NCBI GenBank assembly: GCA_001970955.1
Contig: MPUH01000174.1
Coordinates: forward strand, 1 to 64,000
DNA from: Stentor coeruleus
Lineage: Eukaryota; Ciliophora; Heterotrichea; Heterotrichida; Stentoridae
DNA: 64,000 bases
Direction of reading: 5' to 3'
Position numbers and translations under genes: made by a program. The notes beneath the pieces were generated by a model. That model was not told the DNA's origin, ran no database searches, and saw only the letters and a list, made by a program, of their open reading frames with translations. Positions 50,684 to 61,139 of the stretch are shown piece after piece. How positions within the stretch are numbered: position 1 is the stretch's first letter; each line of letters starts with the position of its first letter.

Positions 50684-52555
50684 TTAAACGAATTTGAAGT
50701 TTAAAGTCTTTCGCTCTTGTAAAGATATACCATCTGGGAATCTTATTTTTGTTGGAACCCCTGAGTTTTTAGGGATTATATTTTTTCCATTTGAAAAACC
50801 AGGCTCATGATGTTTTACTGGAGGCATATTAAGTTTTATAGAATGTATCTGTAGAACTGGAGCTTCAAATGTTTTGTATTTAGCATTACTTCTATATATA
50901 GCTTCTTGAATATGTTGGACTAAAGATAAACGGTTTTCATAAGTTTCAAGTACATCAGGGCGAGCAGGGGTATCAGCTTTTGCGCTTCGACTAAGAATAT
51001 TATCGCATTTGTTTTGGGTTGAAGTTTCTTTTTTTAAAGTAGTCATTGGAGAATTGTCATTTTTGTATAGAGGGTCTTCAGTTTGTAAATGCGCCAAATG
51101 ACGGTCGAGGTTTATGTCTGGGAAAACAACTGGGATTTTGTTAGGTTTTTTGTTTATAAGCACAGTTGGTGATACACTTTTACTAATACTTTGTTTAACA
51201 GCTTTTGGAAGGTTTATTGGTTGTGATCCGTCCTGAGGTTTTTTAGCTCTGGCTTTATTAGTCCCAGTAAGTTCTGTATATATATCATTAGCACCTTTTA
51301 TAAAAACTTTATATTTCTCATCTTCACAAGGATAGAGTTTCCTAAAACCTCCAAGATGTGAGTTTTCCCAATTGTCCCTAGCAGCTTGAGCTAAATTTAT
51401 CATCTGTGCTTTCTGTTCTTTAGTTTCTTTAATGTTTTTCCCAGTCAGAGCTCTTTTCATAGCCTCCGCTTTTTTCTCTAAAAAATATTTTTTCCTATTT
51501 TTCGCCATAACCCCCAAAAGTTCTAAACTGTCTTTTATAGCTTTTTTCTTTATTTTCCAATCCAAAGGTGAATCTGTTGAAAATGAAGGCGAATGATTCA
51601 CTTCTAACACCCACGGCTTAAGCGTTTTATCTAATATTACATCAAAACCTAAAAGTTCAAAACACATAGAATTTGTATTATCCTCAGGTTGACAACTATT
51701 ATATAAATGTGCTAAATAAGGTTGAACCGAGCATAAAGTTTTCATGATAATATCTTCAATACTTCTCATTAAAGCATCAGTATCATATCCTTCTTCTTGT
51801 AAATAATCTAAAGTTGAAGCTAAACTGCGCTTATGTCCAATATTATCAGCTTCTGAGTCTTCATTAAAAACAAATTTAGAATTGTTTTTATTTACTGCAT
51901 AGTTAGTTAAATGCATACACATATCGTGCATATTGTGTACATTTGGTGGAGAAAATGGTTCTGTAGCTAGTCTAGCTAAGCCTTGATCATGAATATAGAC
52001 TCTTAAAGGATTACACCCAGCAAGCAAAACATAAATCCTAAGGTCGAATTTAAGCCCATCAATAAGTAAAGGGTCTTTAAGATACTCTTGAGCTACAAAT
52101 CTTTCGTTAGGGTTTATATCTTCTAATTTGTTTACAAGGAAAATCCCTCGGCCTTGAGAGGAAGCTTCAGGTTTGAGAATAAAAAACTTGTTCTTTGCCC
52201 AACTGTTTTTCAAGTCTATCCAGTCACCTGGTAAAACCCATGTTTTTGGGTAGAAATTGTAGTCATTTGGAAAAAGCTTACTCATTCGGTTAAGGTTCCA
52301 GGCTAGGTAGTTTTTTTTGCATATGCCGTACATCCCAGGAAAGTGGTTGATTTTTTGATATTGACGCATTTTACTTAGCTTGTCGGGGGATACTGAATTA
52401 TCTGTCCATTCAATGTCCCAATCATCGTCAAGGAAATCGTCAGTTAGATGCCAGCCTAAGCTTTTTTCAGCCACGTGTTTGACTACTTCGTATTGTGTAT
52501 CCCCAACGTTGCATACTATTATTGGTCTTTTTTTGGTAACTACTCCTGCTTCCAT
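50684..52555 (-). CDS. Tubulin polyglutamylase, TTLL6/13-like
   Basis: Adds glutamate chains to tubulin, chiefly in axonemes and basal bodies. 623 residues. The TTL domain (about 10-350) has NHFPGMYGICKKNYLAWNLN, the ATP-grasp segments FILKPEASSQGRGIFLV, FVAQEYLKDPLLIDGLKFDL with RIYVLL, MHLTNYAVNK and the metal-binding FELLGFDVILD with LKPWVLEVNHSPSF. The order and the KPEASSQGRGI / LTNYAVNK wording match the polyglutamylating TTLL group. A basic helix after the core (about 350-385) fits the cationic microtubule-binding region of TTLL6/7. The last 200 residues are disordered. It converges with the TPR-CaaX gene, 36 bp apart. Confidence 0.93.
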   Translation of the reverse strand: MEAGVVTKKRPIIVCNVGDTQYEVVKHVAEKSLGWHLTDDFLDDDWDIEWTDNSVSPDKLSKMRQYQKINHFPGMYGICKKNYLAWNLNRMSKLFPNDYNFYPKTWVLPGDWIDLKNSWAKNKFFILKPEASSQGRGIFLVNKLEDINPNERFVAQEYLKDPLLIDGLKFDLRIYVLLAGCNPLRVYIHDQGLARLATEPFSPPNVHNMHDMCMHLTNYAVNKNNSKFVFNEDSEADNIGHKRSLASTLDYLQEEGYDTDALMRSIEDIIMKTLCSVQPYLAHLYNSCQPEDNTNSMCFELLGFDVILDKTLKPWVLEVNHSPSFSTDSPLDWKIKKKAIKDSLELLGVMAKNRKKYFLEKKAEAMKRALTGKNIKETKEQKAQMINLAQAARDNWENSHLGGFRKLYPCEDEKYKVFIKGANDIYTELTGTNKARAKKPQDGSQPINLPKAVKQSISKSVSPTVLINKKPNKIPVVFPDINLDRHLAHLQTEDPLYKNDNSPMTTLKKETSTQNKCDNILSRSAKADTPARPDVLETYENRLSLVQHIQEAIYRSNAKYKTFEAPVLQIHSIKLNMPPVKHHEPGFSNGKNIIPKNSGVPTKIRFPDGISLQERKTLNFKFV

Positions 52556-53082
52556 GAATCGGTTTTTTAATTAAATGATAATAGGAGATAAGGTAAAAAG
52601 TTTAGGTGTGTCAGACAATTATTAAATGTAACACTACTAAGCACTTTGAATTGTGATTTAATAGCTTGTAACTGTTTATAATCAAACTCTAAAGACTTAG
52701 TAATATAAACAACTTCTATTACCATATTTTGAAATTATTTATCTTGTAATGAATTCACAAATACAACTTGAAGTATAGAAAATTTTTCAATAACATACAC
52801 TAATAAAAAAATTAAAAAAGTGCTGGATTTCTTTTTCTATTGTAAAAAAACTAAAAAATACCTCACTCGTCATTACTTTTCAAAAAAAAATTAAACAGAT
52901 GAGGTCATTCCAATCTCAAGACTGAATCCAAAAAATAAAATATGCTAATTCTAACAAAAAACACCTGAAAAAATTTTATCTTTAACCTTATCAAATAATA
53001 ATAACATATAAACTCATTATATAAGTTAATTGAACCTCTAATTACCGAATTTTTAAATTAAAATACTCATAATTTCTTATAA
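52556..53082. other. AT-rich spacer
   Basis: 527 bp; nothing supportable. Confidence 0.35.
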
Positions 53083-53919
53083 CTAATAACTATCTCTACT
53101 TTCTAACCAGACCCTTGACCCATTCATATGAATTTTTTGTCCAGGCATCAAATTGCAAACAAATGAAAATCGATCTATATTTCTAGAATTAACAAAATAT
53201 TTCCATGTAATAAAATTTGTATTTAAATTCTGTATCATCCACTCGTTATTCATTTTACTCACAAAAGCATGTTTCTTTGCAATAAATTCATCATCAATAA
53301 ACAATTTATCATCAGCTGGCACTTCTTCAAACTTTCGGCATATATAAAATGAGTCTATAAATCTGAAAAAATCATCAGTATTCCTCTCAAAGAAATTCAT
53401 GCATATTTCACTTTGATTTACTTCTAAAATCTCTATATTTGTTCTACCAATTCTATAAATATCTCCTTTATAAATCTTAGTCATTGTAGAAACTTCAATT
53501 CTATTGCAAAGATTAACTTTTCTCTCTCTGTTTATTATATTTTCAAAATTTGATCTATTTACAGATTCTATGTATTCTTCTGAAACTTTTGCTCTGTTTT
53601 CATTTAGTTCGATATGTAAAATTGCATTAAAAGATGTTTGGATTATCAAATCACAATCAATACACCCAATTTTGATCTTAGGCTTTTTTGGTATATAGAG
53701 AGTTTGGATTCTTTCGCTATGAGGCCTAGTTGATTTTAATGTATATTTTATATCGTAGCAAGATTTAAAAGGAAAACTTCTTGGGATGATACTTGATGAT
53801 AATATGTTATCCCATTGGTTTGTTATTCTGATGATTTGAGTTTTATGGGCATTCAGGTATGCACTTAGAACACTTGATGTTTCTTGATCGATTAAAGTTA
53901 ATTCATCGTTGTCATTCAT
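53083..53919 (-). CDS. FHA-like domain protein (degenerate)
   Basis: 278 residues. The C-terminal region (about 200-275) has the outline of a forkhead-associated domain: FIDDEFIAKKHAFVSKMNNE (family pattern DxxISxxHAxI), WMIQNLNTNF, and a closing FVCNLMPGQKIHMNGSRVWL. An earlier region (about 80-165) looks like a second, more diverged FHA fold with KIGCIDCDLIIQ and YRIGRTNIEIL. FHA domains bind phosphothreonine. The usual Arg and Ser binding residues are not clear here, so binding is uncertain. Moderate confidence. Confidence 0.6.
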   Translation of the reverse strand: MNDNDELTLIDQETSSVLSAYLNAHKTQIIRITNQWDNILSSSIIPRSFPFKSCYDIKYTLKSTRPHSERIQTLYIPKKPKIKIGCIDCDLIIQTSFNAILHIELNENRAKVSEEYIESVNRSNFENIINRERKVNLCNRIEVSTMTKIYKGDIYRIGRTNIEILEVNQSEICMNFFERNTDDFFRFIDSFYICRKFEEVPADDKLFIDDEFIAKKHAFVSKMNNEWMIQNLNTNFITWKYFVNSRNIDRFSFVCNLMPGQKIHMNGSRVWLESRDSY

Positions 53920-54489
53920 TTGAATGTAAATTTTATAGAATATTAGAAATAGTTAGAAAAAATAAGCTTATAATGGAAAATGGGTTTGGAAATAGGCATG
54001 ATGTGATAGAATTGTTGGTTTTAGTATATGGATTTTGTGGATGGTTTGGAAATATATAAGAATTATGGGCTAAGGATATGTAAAACTAAAAACATTATAT
54101 TTAGAAATTATAGGAATTATTTTTTCAAGAAACTTAATGCAGTTTATACTAAGATTTCAAAAATAATACTTATAATTTTTATCAAAAGATAAATTCATAG
54201 TCTCTCTTATAATTTGAAAAAGTGCATCTCATTCACTAAACTTGATAAAACTAAATTATAATACACTTATTATTTAGATATCAAAAATTTATCTAAACCT
54301 TTTATCATATTTTTTCCTTTAAACTTAAATATTAACATAAAATTTATCATCTTATCTTTCGGAAATTGAAATCTTCCAATATAATATTAGTCTCTACATA
54401 TTATCTGTTAATAAAAGAATATTTAAATTCTATGGAAAATAGTCGGAAATAAAATATATGCAAAAAAAAGATGATAGAGTAGCAAAGCT
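53920..54489. other. AT-rich spacer
   Basis: 5' flank of the FHA-like gene; nothing else seen. Confidence 0.3.
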
Positions 54490-55020
54490 ATAAAAAAAAA
54501 CTTGATGAAAATATAGATCAGCATGTTAAAAGGGAAATGCAAAACCCTTTAGTTCTTTTACAGGTTTTGGCTCCGACTGGAATAATAGACAAAATTTATC
54601 AAAAACTTGCTATTGGTATTCCAGTATCTTAATATTACACAGACAAGCATTACTATCTTTGTACCCTTATAAAAACTATTATTTTATATAAAAACCTATT
54701 ATTTACCTTCATTCAGAAAATGCGATTGTCTTGCTATTGCTCATTTTTATTATACTACTCATCAAAAAGGAAATAAAGCTAAAGATGCATATTTCTCACA
54801 AGTAAACTTGTTGAAGCTAAATTAAAAAGTATACAAAAATGTGTTGTCAATACTTTAATCTCTGAGCTTAATTGATGTATTCACAAAATCAAGAGTTGCT
54901 CTAGGACCTTTTGAAAGTAAAGCTAATAAGATAATCCAGTATTTAAACCGAGGTTACAATATCATGATTGAAGATATAATATTAAATTTCCTTACTGATG
55001 ATAAAGTATTATCTGGCTAA
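54490..55020 (+). pseudogene. Remnant of an unidentified protein-coding gene
   Basis: Plus-strand pieces look coding. One reads KLDENIDQHVKREMQNPLVL then LQVLAPTGIIDKIYQKLAIG (about 54510-54630). Another reads FTKSRVALGPFESKANKIIQ then YLNRGYNIMIEDIILNFLTD (about 54890-55010). Stops and frame changes separate them. I do not recognise the family. Base composition is less AT-biased than in neighbouring spacers. Confidence 0.4.
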
Positions 55021-55035
55021 TCGGTTAGTAAAAAT

Positions 55036-55240
55036 CCCTCATCCATATATCTCCAGCTCAACCCCATTCATTATATTTCTCATCAATACATATTAAAATT
55101 CACTCTTTTTATTATATTTCTCACTCATATACACCTAAAAACCTCACCACCCTGTCATATCTTTACCCATATATTTTCACAACCCCTTTTGATATTCCTC
55201 ATCCATATACTGATATTTTCTACATCCACATTTTTTGGGG
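55036..55240. repeat. Degenerate tandem repeat, period about 41 bp
   Basis: About five diverged pyrimidine-rich units, each with a core like TTCTCATCCATATA. They start near 55036, 55077, 55118, 55160 and 55194, and most end in (A/T)TATAT. Unit boundaries were set by eye. Confidence 0.5.
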
Positions 55241-55733
55241 CTCTTCTATAAATACACAATATTTTTGTATGTAAACATAATATTAAGATAAGACATTATA
55301 TTTTGTTATTTATAATCAAGATTAAAATAATAATAATTGTAATTTCATATTCCTCACTATTCAAATATGCAATTCTTTTAATTCTTCTATATATCTTATA
55401 AAATATGCATCCACAATATCAGCTACATTATTTATAAGATTTACTATAATTGATTTCAATAAATAATAAACTACATAAAAAATGCTCTAAGATAAGAAAT
55501 ATTAATTTAACTCTTTTCCATTCTCCAATTCCAACATTATTACCTATAATAGTTCAAAATACCGATAGCCTAAAGGTATCCCATTAATTCAATAATCTCT
55601 AAAGCAAATACATCTACAAATTATTCTCTATCAATCCTAATCTAAATACCAGCTCTTTTAAAAAATCTAAAACACTCCATCAAATTTATACATTTTTATT
55701 ATTTTTTGAAAGAAATATCGAAAAACTCTGAAC
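55241..55733. other. AT-rich spacer
   Basis: Nothing supportable. Confidence 0.3.
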
Positions 55734-56093
55734 TTAATAATTTTTACTAACAATAAATTTTTTTGGCGCTTGAAGGACTCTGATAATTTTTTCAATATCC
55801 TCATATAATACATAATTTTCTATCAAAGCTTCTTTGTATAATGAAATCCATTCATTATACTGTGACGAGGTTATCTCTAAATGCATATGAGTTTCCATAA
55901 GACCTTCCATAGAATATCGATTCTGTGCACCTAGGCTCATTTCAAGTTGACTTATAAGCATAGCTTGGATATGAGGAAAATTCTCTGGGGTAAGAAATTG
56001 GTTAATTTTTTCTGATTGTAAGGCTTTACTGTAAAAATTATTGAGAACTTCATTCCAAAAAGACATTCCTCCGTATTTATGATAGAGATTCAT
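55734..56093 (-). CDS. Truncated hemoglobin (2-on-2 globin)
   Basis: A 119-residue heme protein. LYHKYGGMSFWNEVLNNFYS (3-22) is the trHb start with the GG turn and B10 Tyr in FY. The middle has FPHIQAMLISQLEMSLG. THMHLEITSSQYNEWISLYK (about 68-87) contains the proximal histidine region (HxxLxI). Length matches group I trHbs, which are common in ciliates. It would bind O2 or NO in the cytosol. Distal E-helix residues are less conserved than usual. The start is directly before LYHKYGG. Confidence 0.85.
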   Translation of the reverse strand: MNLYHKYGGMSFWNEVLNNFYSKALQSEKINQFLTPENFPHIQAMLISQLEMSLGAQNRYSMEGLMETHMHLEITSSQYNEWISLYKEALIENYVLYEDIEKIIRVLQAPKKFIVSKNY

Positions 56094-57901
56094 ATGTTAA
56101 TTATTAGGAATCACCATTTCTAACTCTATAATGAATGTATCAATATTGAAGCAAATATTTTTATATAAGTTCTTAAAAGTGTATTTGTGGTAATATTGCA
56201 ATAATTGCGGATATAAGCTTATGTGATTGCTTAGATCATAAAATTATGATTTAGTTGAAGATTTTATATGATTATAGATGTGTGGAAATTTAAGGAAATT
56301 TCCTAGGATAATAATAAAAGAAATTATATTCGCTTTGAGGTAATTATTTATGGGTTAAGAGTATTTTTTGGATTCTTTTGAAATGATTATTGTAAGCATT
56401 AGAGTTAAATGTTATGGTAATACCATTTTATGTTTGTGAACCGTTTTCTTATTGATTTCATATTTTGAATATAATTTTATATCAAATATTTAATCTTATT
56501 TTAAATTCTTTACTGCTGTGTAATTAAAATGTTTTATGTATTTTTGCTGCATAATTTGTTGTGGAAAGTGTTCTTCATTATTAATAACACATTATTTTTT
56601 AATACTATTCCCTTAGAACTACTAAACACTCTTCATTTAAATCATAAACGAAAAACTATCATATTAAAATTAAAACAGTCTTATAGCGTTAAAAAATATC
56701 ATATTGCAATTAAAAATATCCTAAAACATTAAAAAATATGCCAGCCCAAAACAACAAAAGTCTTAAGCTTCTGTTTCGACAAGATCTGTTTATTAAGTTA
56801 AGACATTAACCTATAAACTCGGCTTTTTTACAAAAAAACTTATCTTTTAATATATATTTTGGGACTTTCTTTTCTGGATTCTAAGTGTTTGAAGACTTCA
56901 ATATTTTCTCCAATCTCTCTTGTCCTTTTCACTATTCAGAAAATATTTTTCATATTCAGAAGAGGAAATAACGAGGAAGATTTTTTTGCTATTTTTTAGC
57001 TTTAAACATCACTAAAAATATAGCACTGAAGATGGAATTTGATCAAGATAAGAATTATAAAGCCCTAAGTTAATACATTGATATATTAACTTGTTTTTTT
57101 CATTATAGTTTTGGTTAATTTTGTAGATAATGTGGCATTTCTGTGTATGCTAATGTTAATTTGATTTTTGATATATCATTGCGCTAATTGTCACTAATTG
57201 GCCACACGACCTCTGGTCTTAACGAATCTCAGTGGATAAGCATCTTAGAATTTTGTGCCAAAAAGAAATCTCTCCATAAAATTTGCATAGGAGTTCATGC
57301 TTCTAGTCAGACCTGATAGAATTGCTCCTGGATTACTCAAGCCCTTTAAAGCTTCCGGAAATACCCAGTAGACAGGTTACCCACTACATTGCAATCAATT
57401 AGCCCTTAAACCATATCGTAATCCTCCATATAAAATAATAATATGCATTATTTTGTATAAATAATCAACTTGAGATATTTAGGATACTAGGATTAAGTTT
57501 ATTTCAGGCTTATTTTTTAGTAAAGGAAGGTCTTCAAATACAAAATATTTTAGTTTTTTGGAAAGGGTTAAAAGGATGGCTATTGGATGTATGAGAATTA
57601 TATAGTTTGAGTATTTAGGAATTGGATGAGTCTATATAAGTAAATATGTGATTCTTTTTTCTCTTTATGCTAACTTTAACTTTTGGAAGAAGTTCTAGAT
57701 CGAAGTACTCGATTATATATCAAGGACTTTGGATTATCATATGCTTATTTTTATTAGAAAAAATAGTTTAATGATTTAGTGATATATTATTAGATTGTGG
57801 AGATTATTATAATGAATATTGGAAGCTATATTAATTTATAATTTTATGTATAAGGGATAAGAGTGGTTTTATATTTAAGCTAATTAACTTAATTCTTCTA
57901 C
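56094..57901. other. Long spacer with a GC-richer island
   Basis: About 1.8 kb, mostly AT-rich. The exception is 57180-57425, described separately. A 67-codon frame at 56529 is hydrophobic and Lys/Asn-rich with no match; not called. Confidence 0.35.
57180..57425. other. GC-richer unexplained island (decayed gene or structured RNA)
   Basis: About 245 bp clearly richer in G+C than the surrounding spacer. On the plus strand one frame reads GLNESQWISILEFCAKKKSL then HKICIGVHASSQT, with stops before and after; this looks a little like a leucine-rich repeat. No known RNA motif could be fixed on either strand. Confidence 0.35.
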
Positions 57902-58696
57902 TTAGGACATAAAAAGTATAACCAGCATTCCAATATACCCCAAACTAATTGAAGCTCCAATAAAATGCGTGATTGTCCTATCATTAACCGGCTGTAGTAA
58001 TCGATTATTACCATTTCCCCCAGCATAATCCATTTTCTCACTCCATAAGCTTCTAAAAAACCTCAACTGTTCTGGGCTTATAGTCCGAATCTTAGTATCA
58101 AGCATCCAAAATACATTTTCAGTACAAGGAGGAGTAGTCAATGACCCTGAAAACTGTAAATAATCTTTAATCTGTAAAGTATTAAAAGCTTCAGCTAAGG
58201 TTATAATAACATGATTTTCTCTAGATTCAATAACCTTATTTATAAACGAATTGTAAGCATTATTTTCAACTCTAAATAATACACCAAAAACTACAAAGTT
58301 ATATCTTTGGTCTTTGTCTTGCATAACAATATGCATTTCCAAATCAAACTGCTGACCGTTTATAAAGTTTTCTGAAGGTGAATGAAAGTGAAAATTTATA
58401 AGATTTGTTGATAATACTGGGAGATTGCCTTGCATCATGTTCATTTCCCCAAAAGTTCCTACGAATTTATACCCCCCAGCATCTTGGTTTGCTTGCAAAG
58501 GGTTTTCAGTCATTTGAAAGTGAATCCAAGAGTATTCTGGCTCGTTTGAAAAGACCCGGACTGTTGAGTTTACGTCAATGTTTATTGGAGTTTGCTTAGT
58601 CCCGGTGCTGCAAAGACCTGGCCAATCTGTGCCACTAAATTTGTAGTCCCATGATAAGACCAGACTTGGTACGAAGATCAGTAGGAGTTTTATCAT
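57902..58696 (-). CDS. Alpha-carbonic anhydrase, secreted or surface-anchored
   Basis: Interconverts CO2 and bicarbonate. The 264-residue protein starts with a signal peptide (MIKLLLIFVPSLVLS). The three zinc histidines are present: H103 and H105 in NFHFHSPSE, and H122 in LEMHIV. Further family motifs are TKQTPINI near residue 34, and SGSLTTPPCTENVFWML near 200, which holds the conserved Thr. A C-terminal hydrophobic segment (about 243-264) suggests a membrane or GPI anchor. All active-site ligands look intact, so activity outside the cell is expected. Confidence 0.94.
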   Translation of the reverse strand: MIKLLLIFVPSLVLSWDYKFSGTDWPGLCSTGTKQTPINIDVNSTVRVFSNEPEYSWIHFQMTENPLQANQDAGGYKFVGTFGEMNMMQGNLPVLSTNLINFHFHSPSENFINGQQFDLEMHIVMQDKDQRYNFVVFGVLFRVENNAYNSFINKVIESRENHVIITLAEAFNTLQIKDYLQFSGSLTTPPCTENVFWMLDTKIRTISPEQLRFFRSLWSEKMDYAGGNGNNRLLQPVNDRTITHFIGASISLGYIGMLVILFMS

Positions 58697-59687
58697 AATA
58701 TTATAAACACTGAGACAAATTATGCTTGCATATTATGCTCACAAAGCATTCGTGTATAAATTATGGTGAAATATGTGCAGGTGATTTAATTGGGAAAAAA
58801 AACATTATAAATATTATGTGAATCTAAAGATAAAGTTTTGGAATAAAAAAGATTGTGGGTACTGGCCTTGCTTGGAGAATTTAAGGTATAGAAAATTTAT
58901 GTATTTTTTTCGATTGATTTTTAGTGTATATGGAAAATATCTTATAATAAAATTATATAGCTTATCACAAATAAGATCAAATATCGATAAAAGTATTGAC
59001 AGAAAAATATTTTTTGATAGTAAAACATAATAACTACATATAATTAAAAGTTAAAGCTGATTTTATGATATTTTTCATGTTGTGAAGTAAAAATAGTAAG
59101 CATTGTTTGATAAAAAGTATGATTTTTTTATCAGTAATCAAGTTAATTTTGGATATATTTATGTGAATGATTAATGAAATACCATTTATCCTTTCGAAAT
59201 TTAATTCATTGATAAAAATAACTGTATTACGCTTTCATATTTATTTTCATAGACAGAAGAATAAATTTATCTTTGAGTATTATAGTTTATCAGACAATTA
59301 ATCTACATGCTATAGACACGCCATTTCATCGATATTTAAAAAAATTCTCAATCCCTATCATAATAATGACTTAAATAAAATTTATGCCTTTCATAAATTA
59401 TCATATAAAGAAAAGGATTTTGAAAAATAAAAAATTTATTAATATCTTAATGAAGTATAAACAATAGGTTAAGTACCTTGAATAGATGATAAATATTTCC
59501 TTCAATGATTAATAAATAGTATAAACTTAATATATATAAATTTTAATTTTAGTAGACTTCTGTTTAATCTAACATCATTGACAGGGTTAAAAATACTTCA
59601 ATCCTATAAAATTTTATAAAAACCATATATAAAATCTTCATATTATCACCATAAACTTTTCATATTACTAAAAGTTCTATTGATTAA
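58697..59687. other. AT-rich spacer
   Basis: About 990 bp. A 70-codon frame starting at 58818 has only a GTG start and no homology. No gene called. Confidence 0.35.
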
Positions 59688-61139
59688 CTAAAGTTTAGGA
59701 TACTGCGCCTTTATCTGCTCTACTGCTTTTTTTGCAAGATCATTCTGCCCTTCTCTATTCATAAACAAAAACTGGGGAATTACTGGTCCTTTATACCCTA
59801 ATTTTTTTTTAATTCCATCAATATCAACTTTCATATTCAAAATCCTTAAATACTCAGGTAAAAGTAAATGCCCAACATAGTTCCAAGGATATTCACCAAA
59901 ATGATTTCTCATTTTTTTTTCATCTTCAATTCCTTTTCTCATTTCTCCCTCAGTAATATTTAATATTCCTTTAAACCACCTAATAGCAATTTCGCTTTGT
60001 AAATCTCCTCTACCTGGAGCTCCTGTCATCAATAAACCAACAAAAGCTAAACCTGGTATATCAGGATGAAGAACAAGCCTATAAATACTAAGTGCAGAAT
60101 CTTTATTTTCAGGTTTATATTCAATTGTGCTTTTTATAGACTCAGATAAAAAATCTAAATTTGTTTCATATCCCATACATAAAACAATAACATCAGCTTC
60201 GATTTTTGACCCATCTTCTAAGACAACTCCATCTTTGTATAGATCCACAGCTTTTCCTTTAATAAGTGTAATTTTTTTATTTTTTATAGCTTCATTGTAG
60301 TCGTCTGATTGTATTACAGTAGGGAAAATATTATTTTTAGCTTCTTCTTGGCTTATATGCCATTCAGGTGCTAATGTTCCAGGATTCCCATGGCTTTTGA
60401 TTGTTATTGAGTTAACTTTTTCGATTAAAGATAAAGACAAAGGAAATTTCATTGATTCTCTAAGCACAGACGGATTATAGATAAAAAAATCAGTTGGAAG
60501 TCCTTTAGCGAATCTTTTATTATATATATATTTTCTTTTATAAATCTGAGTAACTTTCGCCCCAACTTTTAAAGCTTCAAGAGATATATCGCAGCCTGTA
60601 AAGCTCCTACCTATACAAACTACTTTTTTTCCTGCTAAAACTGAAGGTTCTCTATAAAATCCTCCTTTTAAAATCAGTCCTTTAAATTTTTCCGTATTTC
60701 TAAACTGACTAGATTCTTTCGAAAGCTTCCCAGTAGCTACAATAACATAAGAAAATATTTTTTCTCTTATTTCATAATGATTTTTCCAGCGAACTAAAAA
60801 ATAATTATCGATTTTTTCAACATGTAAAACTTCACAATTATGATGAATACAAGAAGCAAGATGGTGTTTTTGGATATAACTATCAAGATAATCCATAACT
60901 TGAGAAACTGAAGGATAAGCAGGATCTTCAGATGGCCATAAATGATCTGAATATGAGAATAAATATTTACTTCCATTTGTATGAAGAGAGTCCCAAACAC
61001 CAATTTGCTCAGGTAGACCATTCCAAACACCACCTATTCTAGAGGTTTTGTTTAGGACAAATGGTTTGAGGTTATGGTCTAGACAGGTTTTAGCTGCAGA
61101 AATGCCAAAGTACCCAGCACCGATTATACAAACCTCCAT
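59688..61139 (-). CDS. Flavin-containing monooxygenase (FMO-like)
   Basis: NADPH- and FAD-dependent oxygenation of soft nucleophiles. 483 residues. The FAD loop GAGYFG is at 7-12, the NADPH loop GRSFTG at 177-182, and VIVLCMGYETN corresponds to the family's ATGY stretch. The FMO fingerprint FxGxxxHxxxY appears as FKGLILKGGFY (152-162), with Lys in place of His. Domain order and length fit FMOs. An ER-type C-terminal anchor is not obvious. Substrate is unknown; Baeyer-Villiger enzymes are an alternative but normally end the fingerprint with Trp. Confidence 0.88.
   Translation of the reverse strand: MEVCIIGAGYFGISAAKTCLDHNLKPFVLNKTSRIGGVWNGLPEQIGVWDSLHTNGSKYLFSYSDHLWPSEDPAYPSVSQVMDYLDSYIQKHHLASCIHHNCEVLHVEKIDNYFLVRWKNHYEIREKIFSYVIVATGKLSKESSQFRNTEKFKGLILKGGFYREPSVLAGKKVVCIGRSFTGCDISLEALKVGAKVTQIYKRKYIYNKRFAKGLPTDFFIYNPSVLRESMKFPLSLSLIEKVNSITIKSHGNPGTLAPEWHISQEEAKNNIFPTVIQSDDYNEAIKNKKITLIKGKAVDLYKDGVVLEDGSKIEADVIVLCMGYETNLDFLSESIKSTIEYKPENKDSALSIYRLVLHPDIPGLAFVGLLMTGAPGRGDLQSEIAIRWFKGILNITEGEMRKGIEDEKKMRNHFGEYPWNYVGHLLLPEYLRILNMKVDIDGIKKKLGYKGPVIPQFLFMNREGQNDLAKKAVEQIKAQYPKL

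Noticed and set aside
56529-56732. 67-codon plus-strand frame
   Set aside because: Composition is that of translated AT-rich spacer, with no domain or homology.
57180-57240. Possible 28S rRNA fragment, because ATCCACTGAGATTC on the minus strand occurs in 28S domain VI
   Set aside because: The match is limited to about 14 bases; flanking sequence does not follow 28S.
58818-59030. 70-codon plus-strand frame
   Set aside because: It starts with GTG, not ATG, has no homology or domain, and lies in an AT-rich spacer.
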